From Arenibaculum pallidiluteum (GTDB taxonomy: Bacteria; Pseudomonadota; Alphaproteobacteria; Azospirillales; Azospirillaceae), in the NCBI RefSeq assembly GCF_017355985.1, contig NZ_JAFIQU010000001.1:620001-684000 (forward strand): a DNA stretch of 64,000 nt. Direction: 5' to 3'. The notes beneath the pieces are model-generated. The model saw only the letters and a list, made by a program, of their open reading frames with translations. It ran no database searches and was not told the origin of the DNA. A program made the position numbers and the translations under genes. Shown in pieces: positions 49,374 to 59,947 of this stretch; position 1 is the stretch's first letter; every line of letters begins with the position of its first letter.

Positions 49374-50225
49374 TTACGCCCCGACCGCGCGGAGTGCGCG
49401 CGCGGCTTCGGCGCCCCCGATCACGATGGTGGGGCGCCATCCCTCCAGACTAGGGATGCCGCCCTCCGCGACCGGATCGCCCAACCGGTCGAGCGGCATC
49501 CAGTCGTTCCGGTTCCGGCCCCAGGCCTCCAGCCCGGCGGCACGGACCAGCGCCAGGCCTGCTCCCACATCCCAGACGTTCGGCCGCTCGAACCGCGCGG
49601 CCGCCAGCAGGCCGGCCGCCACGAAGGCGCATTCCACGGCGGCGGATCCGGACTTCCGGGCGTCGTAGGACGGATCGAGCCCGACTCCCGTCTCGGGCAG
49701 GCCGACCAGGCGCCGGCGGACGGCCGGATTGGGCTGCCTGGCAAGCGGCTCCTCCTCGAAGCAGAGCGGACCGCCGAGATGGGCATGATAGACGCCGGAT
49801 CTCAGGGCATGGGTCGTCGAGCACCAGACCGCGCCCGCGACCGGCACGCCGCGCCGGAGCACGCCGACCGAAGCTGCGAACAGCGGGAAGCCGTTTACAA
49901 AATTCGCCGTGCCGTCGACGGGATCGACGACCCAGACGAACTCGCCCCCGGTCCCCTTGTGCGCCTCGAACTCCTCTCCGAGGATCGCATGATCCGGGAA
50001 GCGCTTGCCCAGCCTCGACCGGATCAGTTCCTCGGCGTGCCTGTCCACCTCGGAGACGGGATCCCGAAGGGACGCGTCGTCCCCCGACAGGTTCTTGTAG
50101 GCGACGGCGAGCATGCGTCCGAGCGCCGAGACGATCTCGGTGCCGGCCAGCCGCGCCAGCTCCACCGCCGTCTGCTCGATCTCCCGGAGCTCCTGCTCGC
50201 CGGCAGGTCCGTCAATCCCGGCCAT
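49374..50225 (-). CDS. inositol monophosphatase family protein
   Basis: A 283-residue magnesium-dependent phosphatase of the SuhB/CysQ/HisN group. Metal-site motifs are ILGEEFEAHKG, VVDPVDGTANFVNGFPLF and, near the C-terminus, the usual W-D-x-G as NVWDVGAGLALV. Substrates in the family include inositol-1-phosphate, PAP and histidinol phosphate; the variable loop does not identify which applies. The ATG lies inside the last codons of the lipid kinase gene, overlapping by 14 bp, so the two are translated in sequence and may act on the same phospholipid or inositol pathway. Confidence 0.88.
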   Translation of the reverse strand: MAGIDGPAGEQELREIEQTAVELARLAGTEIVSALGRMLAVAYKNLSGDDASLRDPVSEVDRHAEELIRSRLGKRFPDHAILGEEFEAHKGTGGEFVWVVDPVDGTANFVNGFPLFAASVGVLRRGVPVAGAVWCSTTHALRSGVYHAHLGGPLCFEEEPLARQPNPAVRRRLVGLPETGVGLDPSYDARKSGSAAVECAFVAAGLLAAARFERPNVWDVGAGLALVRAAGLEAWGRNRNDWMPLDRLGDPVAEGGIPSLEGWRPTIVIGGAEAARALRAVGA

Positions 50226-51135
50226 TCGGTCCCTCCTGTGCTCCCTGCGGCTGCCCAGGCGGCTCCTGGACCAGCATCCGCAGCGCGCGGGCATGGACCC
50301 TGAGCTCGATCGTCCCCCGGCCGTCCTCGGGGTCCCTGAAGCCGTCCTCCACCCGCATCATCTCGCCGCGCCAGGCAATGGTGACCGCCCGGCCGCGCGC
50401 GACGCGCACGGGGGCGGGCGTGCGGTCGATGGCCCCGCTGCACAGCCATGCGAGAAACTCGTCGCGCCTCGCGGCTTCCAGCCAGACGACGTCGAAGAAT
50501 CCGTCGCCCGGATCTGCCCCGGGCGCCAGCGCCAGCCTGGGTCCCACCAGCGGGAAGTTCAGCACCTCGACGAACAGCGCGTCTTCGGTCGGCAGCGCCG
50601 CCCCGTCCACGGAGACGTCGAAGCGGCGCGGACGCGCCCCGAGCAGAGCGCCATGCAGTTGCCCCCGCGCATGGACGATCTCGTCGCTGGCGTCGAGGTC
50701 CATGTCGTCGGTCTCCGCCATCGCATGGGCCACGCATCCGAGCCCCAGACCCTCGGCCAGGATGCCCTCGCCCCAGGGCGCCGAAACCACGCCAAGGTCG
50801 ATCCAGCGTGGCCGCGCATCGCGCCAGCCACGAATGGCCTGCTCCGGCCGGCCCGAGATCCCGAGCGAGCGGGCGATGTTGTTCGCCGTCCCCGCCGGCA
50901 GCACCGCGACCGGAACGTCCCGCCGCCGCATCGCCTTGATGACCTTGACGACGGTGCCGTCGCCGCCGGCGACGGCGATCAGGTCCGTGTCCGAAGCCAG
51001 CGCCTCGATCCATCCGGGATCCCCCGCGGCGTGGAACCGGGCCTCGTATCCGACCGCCGCGAAGGCATCGCAGAGCCGCTCCGGAACGGCCTTCCCGGTG
51101 CCGGCCGCGCTGTTGTGGATCACGGTCACACGCAC
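50212..51135 (-). CDS. diacylglycerol/lipid kinase family protein
   Basis: A 307-residue kinase of the DAGK/sphingosine kinase/YegS fold. The nucleotide-binding loop VAGGDGTVVKVI corresponds to the family's GGDGT motif, and PAGTANNIARSLG is the second conserved block; the first strand reads VTVIHNSAAGTG. It would phosphorylate a lipid alcohol at the membrane. The GTG start is preceded by TTGGAGG seven bases upstream. It leads a two-gene operon with the inositol monophosphatase family gene. A kinase followed by a phosphatase suggests turnover of a phospholipid head group, which is inference. Confidence 0.88.
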   Translation of the reverse strand: MRVTVIHNSAAGTGKAVPERLCDAFAAVGYEARFHAAGDPGWIEALASDTDLIAVAGGDGTVVKVIKAMRRRDVPVAVLPAGTANNIARSLGISGRPEQAIRGWRDARPRWIDLGVVSAPWGEGILAEGLGLGCVAHAMAETDDMDLDASDEIVHARGQLHGALLGARPRRFDVSVDGAALPTEDALFVEVLNFPLVGPRLALAPGADPGDGFFDVVWLEAARRDEFLAWLCSGAIDRTPAPVRVARGRAVTIAWRGEMMRVEDGFRDPEDGRGTIELRVHARALRMLVQEPPGQPQGAQEGPNGRD

Positions 51136-51217
51136 TACCGGCCTCCAAGAATGAATTCGGGTACTGGAAACCGGCACCGGGGCGCATCGTCACGGCGTGC
51201 GGCGCCGCACCCGGAGC

Positions 51218-51940
51218 TCAGGCCCCGTCGAGGAAGTCGACCCGCCCATCGTCGAGATCGTAGCTCGCGGCCACGATCTTCAGTCTTCCGGTGCCCACGG
51301 CCTCGGCCAGGATCGGCCCCTCCGTCCGCAGCCGCGCGGCGGTTGTGCGGGCGTTCTCCTTCACGGCCATCTCGACGAGATCGCCGCCCTGAGCCCGGGC
51401 ACGCACGACCGCGGGGATGATCGGCTCCACCATCTCGCCGATCGCACCGGGCAGGACGGTTCCCTTCTGATACACCTCCACGGCAGCCATGACGGCGCCG
51501 CAGCGTTCGTGGCCGAGCACGACGACGAGCGGCACGCCCAGCTCGGCGACGGCGTATTCAATGCTTCCGAGCGCCGCCCTGTCCACGGTGTTCCCTGCAA
51601 CCCGGACGATGAACAGCTCCCCGAGGCCGCGGCCGAACAGCAGCTCGGGCGGTACCCTGCTGTCGGAGCAGCCGACGAGCACCGCGAAGGGCTTCTGACC
51701 GCGCGCGATCTCGAGGCGCCGCTCCCGCCCCTGCGCCGCCCGGTACGGGGCGTCGGTGACGAAGTTGGCATTGCCTTCCTTGAGCCGCGCCAGCGCCTGG
51801 TCTGGCGTCAGATCGGTCTTCTCGCTCGCTGCGAGCACGACCCCCGGCCGCGCGGCGAGACTCGCGCCGCCGAGGGCCGCGAGCCAGAGGAAGGCCCGGC
51901 GCGCCGGATGGGCAGGTGACTTGTGCGAGGAGAATCGCAT
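51218..51940 (-). CDS. beta-class carbonic anhydrase, exported by a Tat-like signal
   Basis: A 240-residue beta-carbonic anhydrase that interconverts CO2 and bicarbonate. The zinc ligands are C91 (VGCSDSRVPPE), H144 and C147 (GHERCGAVMA), and the catalytic Asp-Arg pair is in SDSR. Unusually for this class it starts with a twin-arginine-like leader (PARRAFLWLAALGGASLAA), so it should be periplasmic. An ATG with GGAG-like upstream sequence begins the leader. It is a single gene, separated from the lipid kinase operon by 82 bp on the same strand. Confidence 0.88.
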   Translation of the reverse strand: MRFSSHKSPAHPARRAFLWLAALGGASLAARPGVVLAASEKTDLTPDQALARLKEGNANFVTDAPYRAAQGRERRLEIARGQKPFAVLVGCSDSRVPPELLFGRGLGELFIVRVAGNTVDRAALGSIEYAVAELGVPLVVVLGHERCGAVMAAVEVYQKGTVLPGAIGEMVEPIIPAVVRARAQGGDLVEMAVKENARTTAARLRTEGPILAEAVGTGRLKIVAASYDLDDGRVDFLDGA

Positions 51941-51999
51941 GCTGTTGCCTCCGCGATCGGGTGGAGCATGTGGTGTCGATCCGTCGTGCGCCGACGGCA

Positions 52000-52188
52000 T
52001 CAGTCCAGCAGCAGGAAGGCGAGCCCGATCAACAGGAGGGCGAGCACCGCCAGCAGCACCGCCTGCGTCGCCCGCAGCCGGGCGGGCGTGTCGACCTGCG
52101 CGTGGGGCGGAAGGTCGTCGGGGCTGCGGCGCGCCGCCCTGGCCTCGCCGGATGGGGTGCCGCGCGCATCTTCGGGTCCCGGGTTCAT
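52000..52188 (-). CDS. small C-terminally anchored membrane protein
   Basis: A 62-residue protein with a hydrophilic, charged first 40 residues and one C-terminal membrane helix (AVLLAVLALLLIGLAFLLLD). This looks like a tail-anchored protein. GGAG stands nine bases before the ATG. An upstream in-frame extension is proline- and arginine-rich and not credible. No family is recognised. It lies upstream of the carbonic anhydrase on the same strand and may be co-transcribed. Confidence 0.5.
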   Translation of the reverse strand: MNPGPEDARGTPSGEARAARRSPDDLPPHAQVDTPARLRATQAVLLAVLALLLIGLAFLLLD

Positions 52189-52289
52189 GGTGGCGCTCCG
52201 CGCATCGGTCTGGTCTTCTGAGGGAAGAACAGGCGACGGTGGCGCCCGTCGCCGGGGCCGGGCCATCGGGGCCAGCGGGGAGGATGGCC

Positions 52290-52703
52290 ATGCAGCGAGC
52301 GCCGGCGAAAGCCACTCTCGCACTGGCGGGCGCCCTGATCCTGTGCACCGGCGCCGGGCTCAGCGAGAGGACGCGGGCTGCGCAGCGACTGGCCCAGGCC
52401 GTCAACTCGGGCGAGGGTCTCGCCGAGCTGTTCTCGCCGGAGATCCTCGCGCTGCGCGATGCGGCGGCAATCGAGGCCTGGCGCCTTCGCACCCTTGCGG
52501 CCTTCGGCCCTTTCACGACCGTACGGTACGGCCGCTATCTCGGCCAGGGGCAGCATCTCTATTCCGCCGAGTTCGAGACGGCGCAGCTCGACCTCTACCT
52601 GGCGGTCGACGATCAGGGGCGCATCGGAGGGCTGATGCTGTGCGGGGCCGGGCTCATGCCTCTCGTCCGGACGGAGGACATGCGGCGCTGCCAGGGACCC
52701 TGA
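52290..52703 (+). CDS. exported hypothetical protein
   Basis: A 137-residue protein with a probable signal sequence (KATLALAGALILCTGAGL) and a mature part of about 110 residues containing the pattern LAQAVNSGEGLAELFSPEILAL, followed by alternating strands (YLGQGQHLYSAEF, LDLYLAVDDQGRIGGLMLCG). Layout and length resemble the DUF3887/NTF2-like exported proteins in which a helix is followed by a beta sheet, but I cannot assign it. The ATG chosen stands six bases after GGGGAGG; another ATG lies two codons earlier. It is divergent from the small membrane protein. Confidence 0.65.
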   Translation: MQRAPAKATLALAGALILCTGAGLSERTRAAQRLAQAVNSGEGLAELFSPEILALRDAAAIEAWRLRTLAAFGPFTTVRYGRYLGQGQHLYSAEFETAQLDLYLAVDDQGRIGGLMLCGAGLMPLVRTEDMRRCQGP

Positions 52704-52790
52704 GGCGGCGATCCCCGGATCGGCCCGGAACGCAGCGGTGCCGCACCGGTTGAGGAGGCTCGGGCCCAGAGCAGGAGCGGAGCCGGAGCC

Positions 52791-53576
52791 ATGGAGCTTC
52801 AGGGGAAGGTCGCGCTGATCACCGGCGCGGGATCGGGTATCGGAAAGGCCGCAGCAGTGCGCTTCGCCCGTGAAGGCGCCGTGGTCGGCGTGCTGAGCCA
52901 TACCGAGCAGGAGGTCCGCCAGACCGTGGAGGAGATCCGCGGCGCGGGCGGCAGGGCCGAGCCGCTGGTGGCCGACGTCGCCGACGACGAGGCCATGAAA
53001 GCCGCGATCGCCGGTCTGGCCCGGGCCCATGGCCGGCTCGACATCGTCTTCGCCAATGCGGGGATCAATGGCGTCTGGGCGCCCATCGACGAGCTGGCGC
53101 CGGCCGAATGGGACCGCACCATCGCGGTCAACCTGCGCGGTACCTACCTGACGCTCCACCACGCCGTCCCGCATCTGAAGCGCGCAGGTGGCGGATCGGT
53201 GATCGTGACGGCCTCGATCAACGGCACGCGGGTCTTCAGCAATGCCGGGGCGACGGCCTATTCCTGCACCAAGGCTGCCCAGGTCGCGATGGTGCAGATG
53301 CTTGCGCTCGAACTCGCCCGGCACCGGATCCGGGTCAATGCCATCTGCCCCGGCGCCATTGACACGGAGATCCAGGAGAACACCCAGGCGCGCAACACCG
53401 AGAAGGCGAAGGAGCCCGTGGAATACCCGGAGGGCAAGATCCCGCTGACCGACGGCAGGCCGGGCGACAGCTTCGAGGTGGCCGAACTGGCCCTGTTCCT
53501 GGCATCGGAGCGCTCGCGCCATATCACAGGCACGCCGGTCTGGATCGACGGGGCGCAGTCGCTCCTGGTCGGCTGA
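52791..53576 (+). CDS. short-chain dehydrogenase/reductase
   Basis: A 261-residue classical SDR close to the 3-oxoacyl-ACP/glucose dehydrogenase-like group. The motif ALITGAGSGIGKAAAVRF binds NAD(P); the catalytic YSCTKAAQVAM holds the Tyr-x3-Lys pair, and the NAG motif appears as FANAGINGVW. The substrate is undetermined. It starts 87 bp after the exported hypothetical gene and is followed 32 bp later by the GH13 glucosidase gene on the same strand, so a two-gene operon is likely; a sugar or polyol substrate is conceivable from that. Confidence 0.9.
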   Translation: MELQGKVALITGAGSGIGKAAAVRFAREGAVVGVLSHTEQEVRQTVEEIRGAGGRAEPLVADVADDEAMKAAIAGLARAHGRLDIVFANAGINGVWAPIDELAPAEWDRTIAVNLRGTYLTLHHAVPHLKRAGGGSVIVTASINGTRVFSNAGATAYSCTKAAQVAMVQMLALELARHRIRVNAICPGAIDTEIQENTQARNTEKAKEPVEYPEGKIPLTDGRPGDSFEVAELALFLASERSRHITGTPVWIDGAQSLLVG

Positions 53577-53608
53577 ACCCGAAACCCACCTGCGGAAGGA
53601 AGCGGCGC

Positions 53609-55204
<1,596 letters not shown>

Positions 55205-55503
55205 AGCGCGCTTGCGGCCACCGGCCGATGCAGCAATGGCCTGTCCGTCGGGCGGAATGGAAATGCCGCTCGCGCGAACGGAACGGTCGCGCAGACCGAA
55301 CAAGATGATGCCGAGCCCTGACACGAACGCTGAAAAGAAGGCAAAATGACCGCAAAATGGGCAGAGAAGATTAAATAAATTTTTAACCCATGACGACCAG
55401 TATGAGATGGTAAAAATAGGCCGCCGGGAGCGGGAGCACGCGGCCTCCTTTGAGTCCAATTCCCAGATCGGCCAACCGCGATTGCTTCCAAGAGGAGGAC
55501 CGA
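55205..55503. other. intergenic stretch with an A+T-rich core
   Basis: About 300 bp between the glucosidase and the soluble chemoreceptor-like gene. The first two thirds are ordinary G+C-rich sequence. From about 55330 to 55425 an A+T-rich run (for example AAGATTAAATAAATTTTTAA) stands out and probably contains the promoter of the following gene. No hairpin or coding frame is convincing. Confidence 0.5.
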
Positions 55504-56592
55504 ATGCTGCTCACCCCGCACGCGGTCGATGTCGCCGACACTGCGCAGGCCGGTGAGGTCGAGCCCGAGCGCATCATCGACCTGACGGGTGTCGTCGGAC
55601 GCGCGGTGCGGGACAAGGTGAAGCGCGTCAAGGCCATCACCTCACAGACGAAGATCCTGGCGCTGAACGCGCTGATCGAAGCCGCACGCGCCGGCGAGGC
55701 CGGCAAGGGCTTCGCCGTCGTCGCCAACGAGGTGAAGGGCGTATCCTCCCAGATCGAGGACGTGACGGCCGAGTTGGAGGGCGAGGTAACCCAGGCCGTG
55801 CGCGAGCTCGAGCAGCTCGGCGCCGGCATTCTCGAGCAGCTCCGGGGCCAGCGCCTGGTCGACCTGGCGCTGAACGCTGTCGAGCTGATCACGCGGAACC
55901 TCTACGAGCGGACCGCGGACGTGCGGTGGTGGGCGACCGACAGCGCCATGGTGGACGCGGCGTCCAGCCCGGGGGACCCGGCGCTGACGAGCCATGCGTC
56001 CCAGCGCCTCGGGGTCATCCTTCGCGCCTATACGGTCTACCTGGACCTGTGGCTGTGCGACCTCGACGGCAAGGTGATCGCCCATGGACGGCCCGACCGC
56101 TTCGCCGCGGCCGGCACCTCCGTCGCCAACGAGAAGTGGTTCCGGGAGGCTCTGGAGACTCTTTCCGGCGACGACTACGCAGTGGCCGAGATCGTGGCGG
56201 AGCCCCGCCTCGGCAACGCACCGGTCGCCACCTTCGCCGCCGCCGTGCGCGAGGCGGGTCGCGTCGACGGCCGGCCGATCGGCGTGCTCGGAATCCATTT
56301 CGACTGGGGCCCCCAGGCCGAAGCGATCATCCGGGGGGTCCGGCTTGGCCCGGGCGAGGTCGCGCGCAGCCGGGTCATGCTGGTCGACCGGGCGCACCGC
56401 GTGATCGCATCCTCGGATGGCACCGGCGTCCTCTCCGAACAGCTTGACCTTCAGGACGGCGGGCGTCCGTCGGGCATGTACCACGGCGCTGACGGCAGTG
56501 CCGTCGCCTTCCACCGCTCCCCGGGCTACGAGGCCTATGACGGCCAGGGCTGGTTCGGCGTGATCGTCCAGCAGCCCACACTCCGGCGCTGA
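55504..56592 (+). CDS. soluble chemoreceptor-like protein with N-terminal MCP signal hairpin and C-terminal sensor domain
   Basis: A 362-residue protein with reversed chemoreceptor layout. Residues about 35-100 hold the MCP signalling tip ([19 protein letters not shown] and [15 protein letters not shown]), normally found near the C-terminus. Residues about 135-330 look like a Cache-type ligand-binding domain ([39 protein letters not shown]). There is no signal peptide and no membrane helix, so the ligand domain must face the cytoplasm. A GAGGAGG ribosome site precedes the ATG. A conventional chemoreceptor gene follows 364 bp later. Confidence 0.82.
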   Translation: MLLTPHAVDVADTAQAGEVEPERIIDLTGVVGRAVRDKVKRVKAITSQTKILALNALIEAARAGEAGKGFAVVANEVKGVSSQIEDVTAELEGEVTQAVRELEQLGAGILEQLRGQRLVDLALNAVELITRNLYERTADVRWWATDSAMVDAASSPGDPALTSHASQRLGVILRAYTVYLDLWLCDLDGKVIAHGRPDRFAAAGTSVANEKWFREALETLSGDDYAVAEIVAEPRLGNAPVATFAAAVREAGRVDGRPIGVLGIHFDWGPQAEAIIRGVRLGPGEVARSRVMLVDRAHRVIASSDGTGVLSEQLDLQDGGRPSGMYHGADGSAVAFHRSPGYEAYDGQGWFGVIVQQPTLRR

Positions 56593-56956
56593 GGCGCGAC
56601 TCGGCCGCGGTGTGCCGACGCGGCGTTGCGCTGCACCCAGTTTCAGGGACGCCCCGCATCGCTGGCCGGCCGCGACCACAACGCCATTGCCACGGCAGGC
56701 ACGAATCCGCGCCCTTGATTTCAAAATGCGGCAGCGCGACGGAATACGTCCCTCGTGGAAGATATTGGAAGTTTTTTAGATCTTTCGTATTATCCTTGCG
56801 GCAAATAGTCGCCATCCGTTGGTATTGAAAACGGTTGGCTACAGGAATAACCGCATTGGCATCGCAGCTAGCCGAGCGAGGCCCCATCTCCCTTGGGGGA
56901 CCTCGCCGGAATGACTTCTGCGGCATGCCGACGCGCTTGAACGCAGAGGACGGATC
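56593..56956. other. intergenic stretch with promoter-like A+T-rich segment
   Basis: About 360 bp between two chemoreceptor genes. The middle, roughly 56720-56830, is clearly A+T-rich (for example GGAAGTTTTTTAGATC), unlike the flanks, and probably holds the promoter of the downstream chemoreceptor. I could not identify a convincing sigma-28 or sigma-70 pair. No gene is supported. Confidence 0.5.
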
Positions 56957-58633
56957 TTGCTGCTTCGAAGCCTTCCCCTGTCGGCCAGGGTCGCAACCAT
57001 GGTCATGGTCGCACTCGCGATCCTCAGCTCGGCCATCTACGTCGCGAGCGATGCCCTCCTCGGGGGGCACGCCCGGCAGCAGGCGCAGGAGCGCCAGGAA
57101 TCCAACATGCGCGTCGCCTGGAACGTCCTGCGCCAGTATGGGCAGGAATTCCGCATCGCGGACGGGAAGCTCCTGGCCGGCGAGGTCGTGCTGAACGACT
57201 TCTTCGATCCCGTGGACAGCATCCGCGAGCAGGTCGGCGGGACCGCAACCGTCTTCATGGGCGATACCCGCATCGCGACCAACGTGAAGAAGCCGGACGG
57301 AAACCGTGCCGTCGGAACCAAGCTGGCGCCGGGCCCAGTCCACGACGCCGTGCTCGGAAAGGGCGTCCCCTACCGCGGCGAGACCGACATCCTGGGCACG
57401 CGCTTCTTCACGGCCTATGACCCGATCAAGGATCCCGCAGGGAAGGTCGTGGGCATCCTCTATGTCGGCATCCCCAAGGCCGAGTTCTTCGCCGGGGTCG
57501 ATGCGCTGACGCAGCGGATCGCCTGGATGAGCGCGCTGATCACGCTCGCCGTGGCCGGCGCCTGCCTCCTGATCGGGCGCGCCATGTTCCGCCCGCTAAA
57601 AGGCATTCGCGGCGCCATGGAGCGCTTGGCGAAAGGCGACCTCTCGGTGGAGATCCCATGGCGCCGCCGGACCGACGAGATCGGCCAGATGGCGCAGGCG
57701 GTGCAGGTCTTCAAGGACAACGCCCTGGCGGTCGAGCGCCTGCGCGCCGAGCGCGAGGAAGCCGAGCGCCTGGCCGAGGCCGCGCGCAGGAAGGAGATGA
57801 CGCAGCTCGCGGCCCGGTTCGAGGCCAAGGTGAAGGGCGTGGTGGAGGCCGTTGCCACGGCCGCTGCCGACATGCAGGACTCGGCCACCTCCATGGCCGC
57901 TAGCGCCGAGCAGACGAGCCGTCAGGCGACGGAGGTCGCCGCCGCCTCTGGGCAAGCCCTGGACAACGTGCACACCGTCGCCGCCGCGACCGAGGAGATG
58001 TCCGCCTCCATTGCCGAGATCGGACGCCAGGTCTCGAGCTCAGCCGACATCTCGGCCACGGCCGTGCAGGAGGCCTCGCGCACCAGCGAGACCATCAACA
58101 GCTTGGTCGAGGCTGCCCGGCAGATCGGCGACGTGGTCGAGCTGATCAATTCCATCGCCGGCCAGACGAACCTTCTGGCGCTGAATGCCACCATCGAGGC
58201 CGCGCGCGCCGGCGAGGCCGGCAAGGGCTTCGCCGTGGTGGCGAGCGAGGTCAAGGCGCTGGCCACCCAGACCGCCCGCGCCACCGAGGAGATCCAGGCC
58301 AAGGTCCAGGAGATCCAGAACGCCACGAGCGGCGCACGCGGCGCCATCGAGGGTATCGGGCAGACGATCGGGAGGATCCACGACATCGCGGCGGGGATTG
58401 CCGCCGCCGTCGAGCAGCAGGGCGCGGCTGCCCGCGACATCGCGGGGAACGTCCTGCACGCGGCCCGCGGGACCCAGGCCGTGTCGAGCAGCATCGCAGG
58501 CGTGAACCAGGCCGCGACCGACAGCGGAGCGGCGGCCCGCCGCGTGCTCGGCGCCGCCTCGGGCCTGGCCAGCGAGGCCGAGAAGCTGAGATCCGAGGTC
58601 ACGGGCTTCCTCGCCAGCATCCGCACGGCCTGA
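56957..58633 (+). CDS. methyl-accepting chemotaxis protein with periplasmic Cache domain
   Basis: A 558-residue chemoreceptor. A first membrane helix ([21 protein letters not shown]) is followed by a single-Cache periplasmic domain of about 150 residues ([40 protein letters not shown]), a second membrane helix ([13 protein letters not shown]-type), a HAMP domain and the long cytoplasmic hairpin with tip [19 protein letters not shown]. Such Cache_3-type sensors often bind organic acids or amino acids. The TTG start stands seven bases after AGAGGA; no ATG is nearby in frame upstream. It lies behind the soluble chemoreceptor-like gene. Confidence 0.92.
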   Translation: MLLRSLPLSARVATMVMVALAILSSAIYVASDALLGGHARQQAQERQESNMRVAWNVLRQYGQEFRIADGKLLAGEVVLNDFFDPVDSIREQVGGTATVFMGDTRIATNVKKPDGNRAVGTKLAPGPVHDAVLGKGVPYRGETDILGTRFFTAYDPIKDPAGKVVGILYVGIPKAEFFAGVDALTQRIAWMSALITLAVAGACLLIGRAMFRPLKGIRGAMERLAKGDLSVEIPWRRRTDEIGQMAQAVQVFKDNALAVERLRAEREEAERLAEAARRKEMTQLAARFEAKVKGVVEAVATAAADMQDSATSMAASAEQTSRQATEVAAASGQALDNVHTVAAATEEMSASIAEIGRQVSSSADISATAVQEASRTSETINSLVEAARQIGDVVELINSIAGQTNLLALNATIEAARAGEAGKGFAVVASEVKALATQTARATEEIQAKVQEIQNATSGARGAIEGIGQTIGRIHDIAAGIAAAVEQQGAAARDIAGNVLHAARGTQAVSSSIAGVNQAATDSGAAARRVLGAASGLASEAEKLRSEVTGFLASIRTA

Positions 58634-58645
58634 CCACAGCGGCAT

Positions 58646-58689
58646 GGCCGGCTTGCGCGCGGTCGCGGCAAGGCCGGCTTGCGCGCGGT
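58646..58689. repeat. two tandem copies of an 18-bp sequence
   Basis: GGCCGGCTTGCGCGCGGT occurs twice, at 58646-58663 and 58672-58689, with an 8-bp spacer (period 26 bp), between the chemoreceptor stop and the amine oxidase gene. It may be a recent small duplication or a pair of binding sites. Confidence 0.7.
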
Positions 58690-58719
58690 GCTATCACGGC
58701 GGGGCGGATTCTGCTCTAG

Positions 58720-58755
58720 GATGGCTGCTCCCGGAAACGCTCCGGAGCAGCCATC
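58720..58755 (+). promoter_or_regulatory. 12-bp stem hairpin just upstream of solA
   Basis: GATGGCTGCTCC and its exact complement GGAGCAGCCATC enclose a 12-nt loop, ending 12 bp before the amine oxidase ATG and directly before its GGGCAGG ribosome site. In the mRNA this would be a leader hairpin able to affect translation; as DNA it is a long spaced palindrome that a regulator could bind. Confidence 0.5.
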
Positions 58756-58767
58756 GGGACGGGCAGG

Positions 58768-59913
58768 ATGAAAAGCTTCGATGCCATCGTGATCGGCGTG
58801 GGCGGAATGGGATCCGCCGCCCTGTGGCACCTCGCGCGCCGCGGCCGGAAAGTCCTGGGGATCGAGCGCTTCGACCTCGGCCACGCCATGGGGTCGTCGC
58901 ACGGGCTCAACCGCATCATACGGCTGGCTTATTTCGAGCACCCAGACTATGTCCCGCTGCTGCGGCGCGCCTACGCGCTGTGGCGCGAGACCGAGTCGCT
59001 CGCGGGCGAGCAGCTTCTCTTCGTGACCGGGGGCATCGACGGCGGCGCCGAGGACAGCCGCGTCGTCCAGGGCTCCCTGCGCGCCTGCCGCGAGCACGAT
59101 CTCCCGCACGAGGTCCTGACGGCCGCCGAGACCGCCCGCCGCTTCCCGGGATACCGGCTGCCCGACGGCTACGCGGCGGTCTATCAGCCGGACGCGGGGT
59201 TCGTCGCGTCGGAGCGCGCAATCCTGGCCCATGCCTCTCTGGCCGTCGCCAAGGGCGCCGAGATCCACGGCCGCGAGCGGGTCGTCGCCATCGAGCCCGG
59301 ACAGGGGCGAGTCGTCGTCGTGACCGACCGGGATCGCTACGAGGCTGGAACGGTGATCGCCTCGGCGGGCGCCTGGATCGCGGACCTGGTCCCCGCCCTG
59401 CAGGGGCGGGCGGTGCCCGAGCGGCAGGTGCTCGGGTGGTTCCTGCCACGGGATCCCGCCCACTTCACCCCGGCCGTCTTCCCGGTCTCGAACATCCTCA
59501 CGGAGTTCGGGCACTTCTACCAGTTCCCGACCTGGGGCATTCCGGGCTTCAAGATCGGGCTCTACAATCATCTCCGCCAGCACGGCCACGCGGATTCCCT
59601 GTCACGCGAGCCCACGCCGGAGGACGAGGAGGTGCTGCGCCGCGGTATCCGGCACATGTTCCCGGACGCCGACGGGCCGATCCTCCGCCTGGCGGCCTGC
59701 CTGTTCACCAATACGCCGGACGAGCATTTCGTGATCGACACGCTGCCCGGTGCGCCCGAGGTCGTCGTCGCGTCACCCTGCTCGGGTCACGGTTTTAAAT
59801 TCGCAAGCGTGATCGGCGAGACCCTCGCCGATCTTGCGACGGAGGGGAGGACCCGGCACGACCTGTCGCTCTTCGCGATGGGACGGTTCCCGGGAACCGC
59901 TGCGGCGCCGTGA
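58768..59913 (+). CDS. solA: N-methyl-L-tryptophan oxidase/monomeric sarcosine oxidase family protein
   Basis: FAD-dependent amine oxidase of 381 residues in the MSOX/MTOX (SolA) family, which oxidises N-methyl amino acids to amino acid, formaldehyde and hydrogen peroxide. The Rossmann motif is VIGVGGMGSAALWHLARRG, then SSHGLNRIIRLAYFEHPDYV as in SolA, and the covalent flavin cysteine is C311 in LAACLFTNTPDEHFVID. The C-terminal SPCSGHGFKFASVIGE is likewise diagnostic. The natural substrate could be another N-methylated compound. It is followed 34 bp later by an SDR gene and then an AEC transporter gene on the same strand. Confidence 0.9.
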   Translation: MKSFDAIVIGVGGMGSAALWHLARRGRKVLGIERFDLGHAMGSSHGLNRIIRLAYFEHPDYVPLLRRAYALWRETESLAGEQLLFVTGGIDGGAEDSRVVQGSLRACREHDLPHEVLTAAETARRFPGYRLPDGYAAVYQPDAGFVASERAILAHASLAVAKGAEIHGRERVVAIEPGQGRVVVVTDRDRYEAGTVIASAGAWIADLVPALQGRAVPERQVLGWFLPRDPAHFTPAVFPVSNILTEFGHFYQFPTWGIPGFKIGLYNHLRQHGHADSLSREPTPEDEEVLRRGIRHMFPDADGPILRLAACLFTNTPDEHFVIDTLPGAPEVVVASPCSGHGFKFASVIGETLADLATEGRTRHDLSLFAMGRFPGTAAAP

Positions 59914-59947
59914 ACGGCGACCCGGCGGTCGGCATTCGGAGAAAGCG

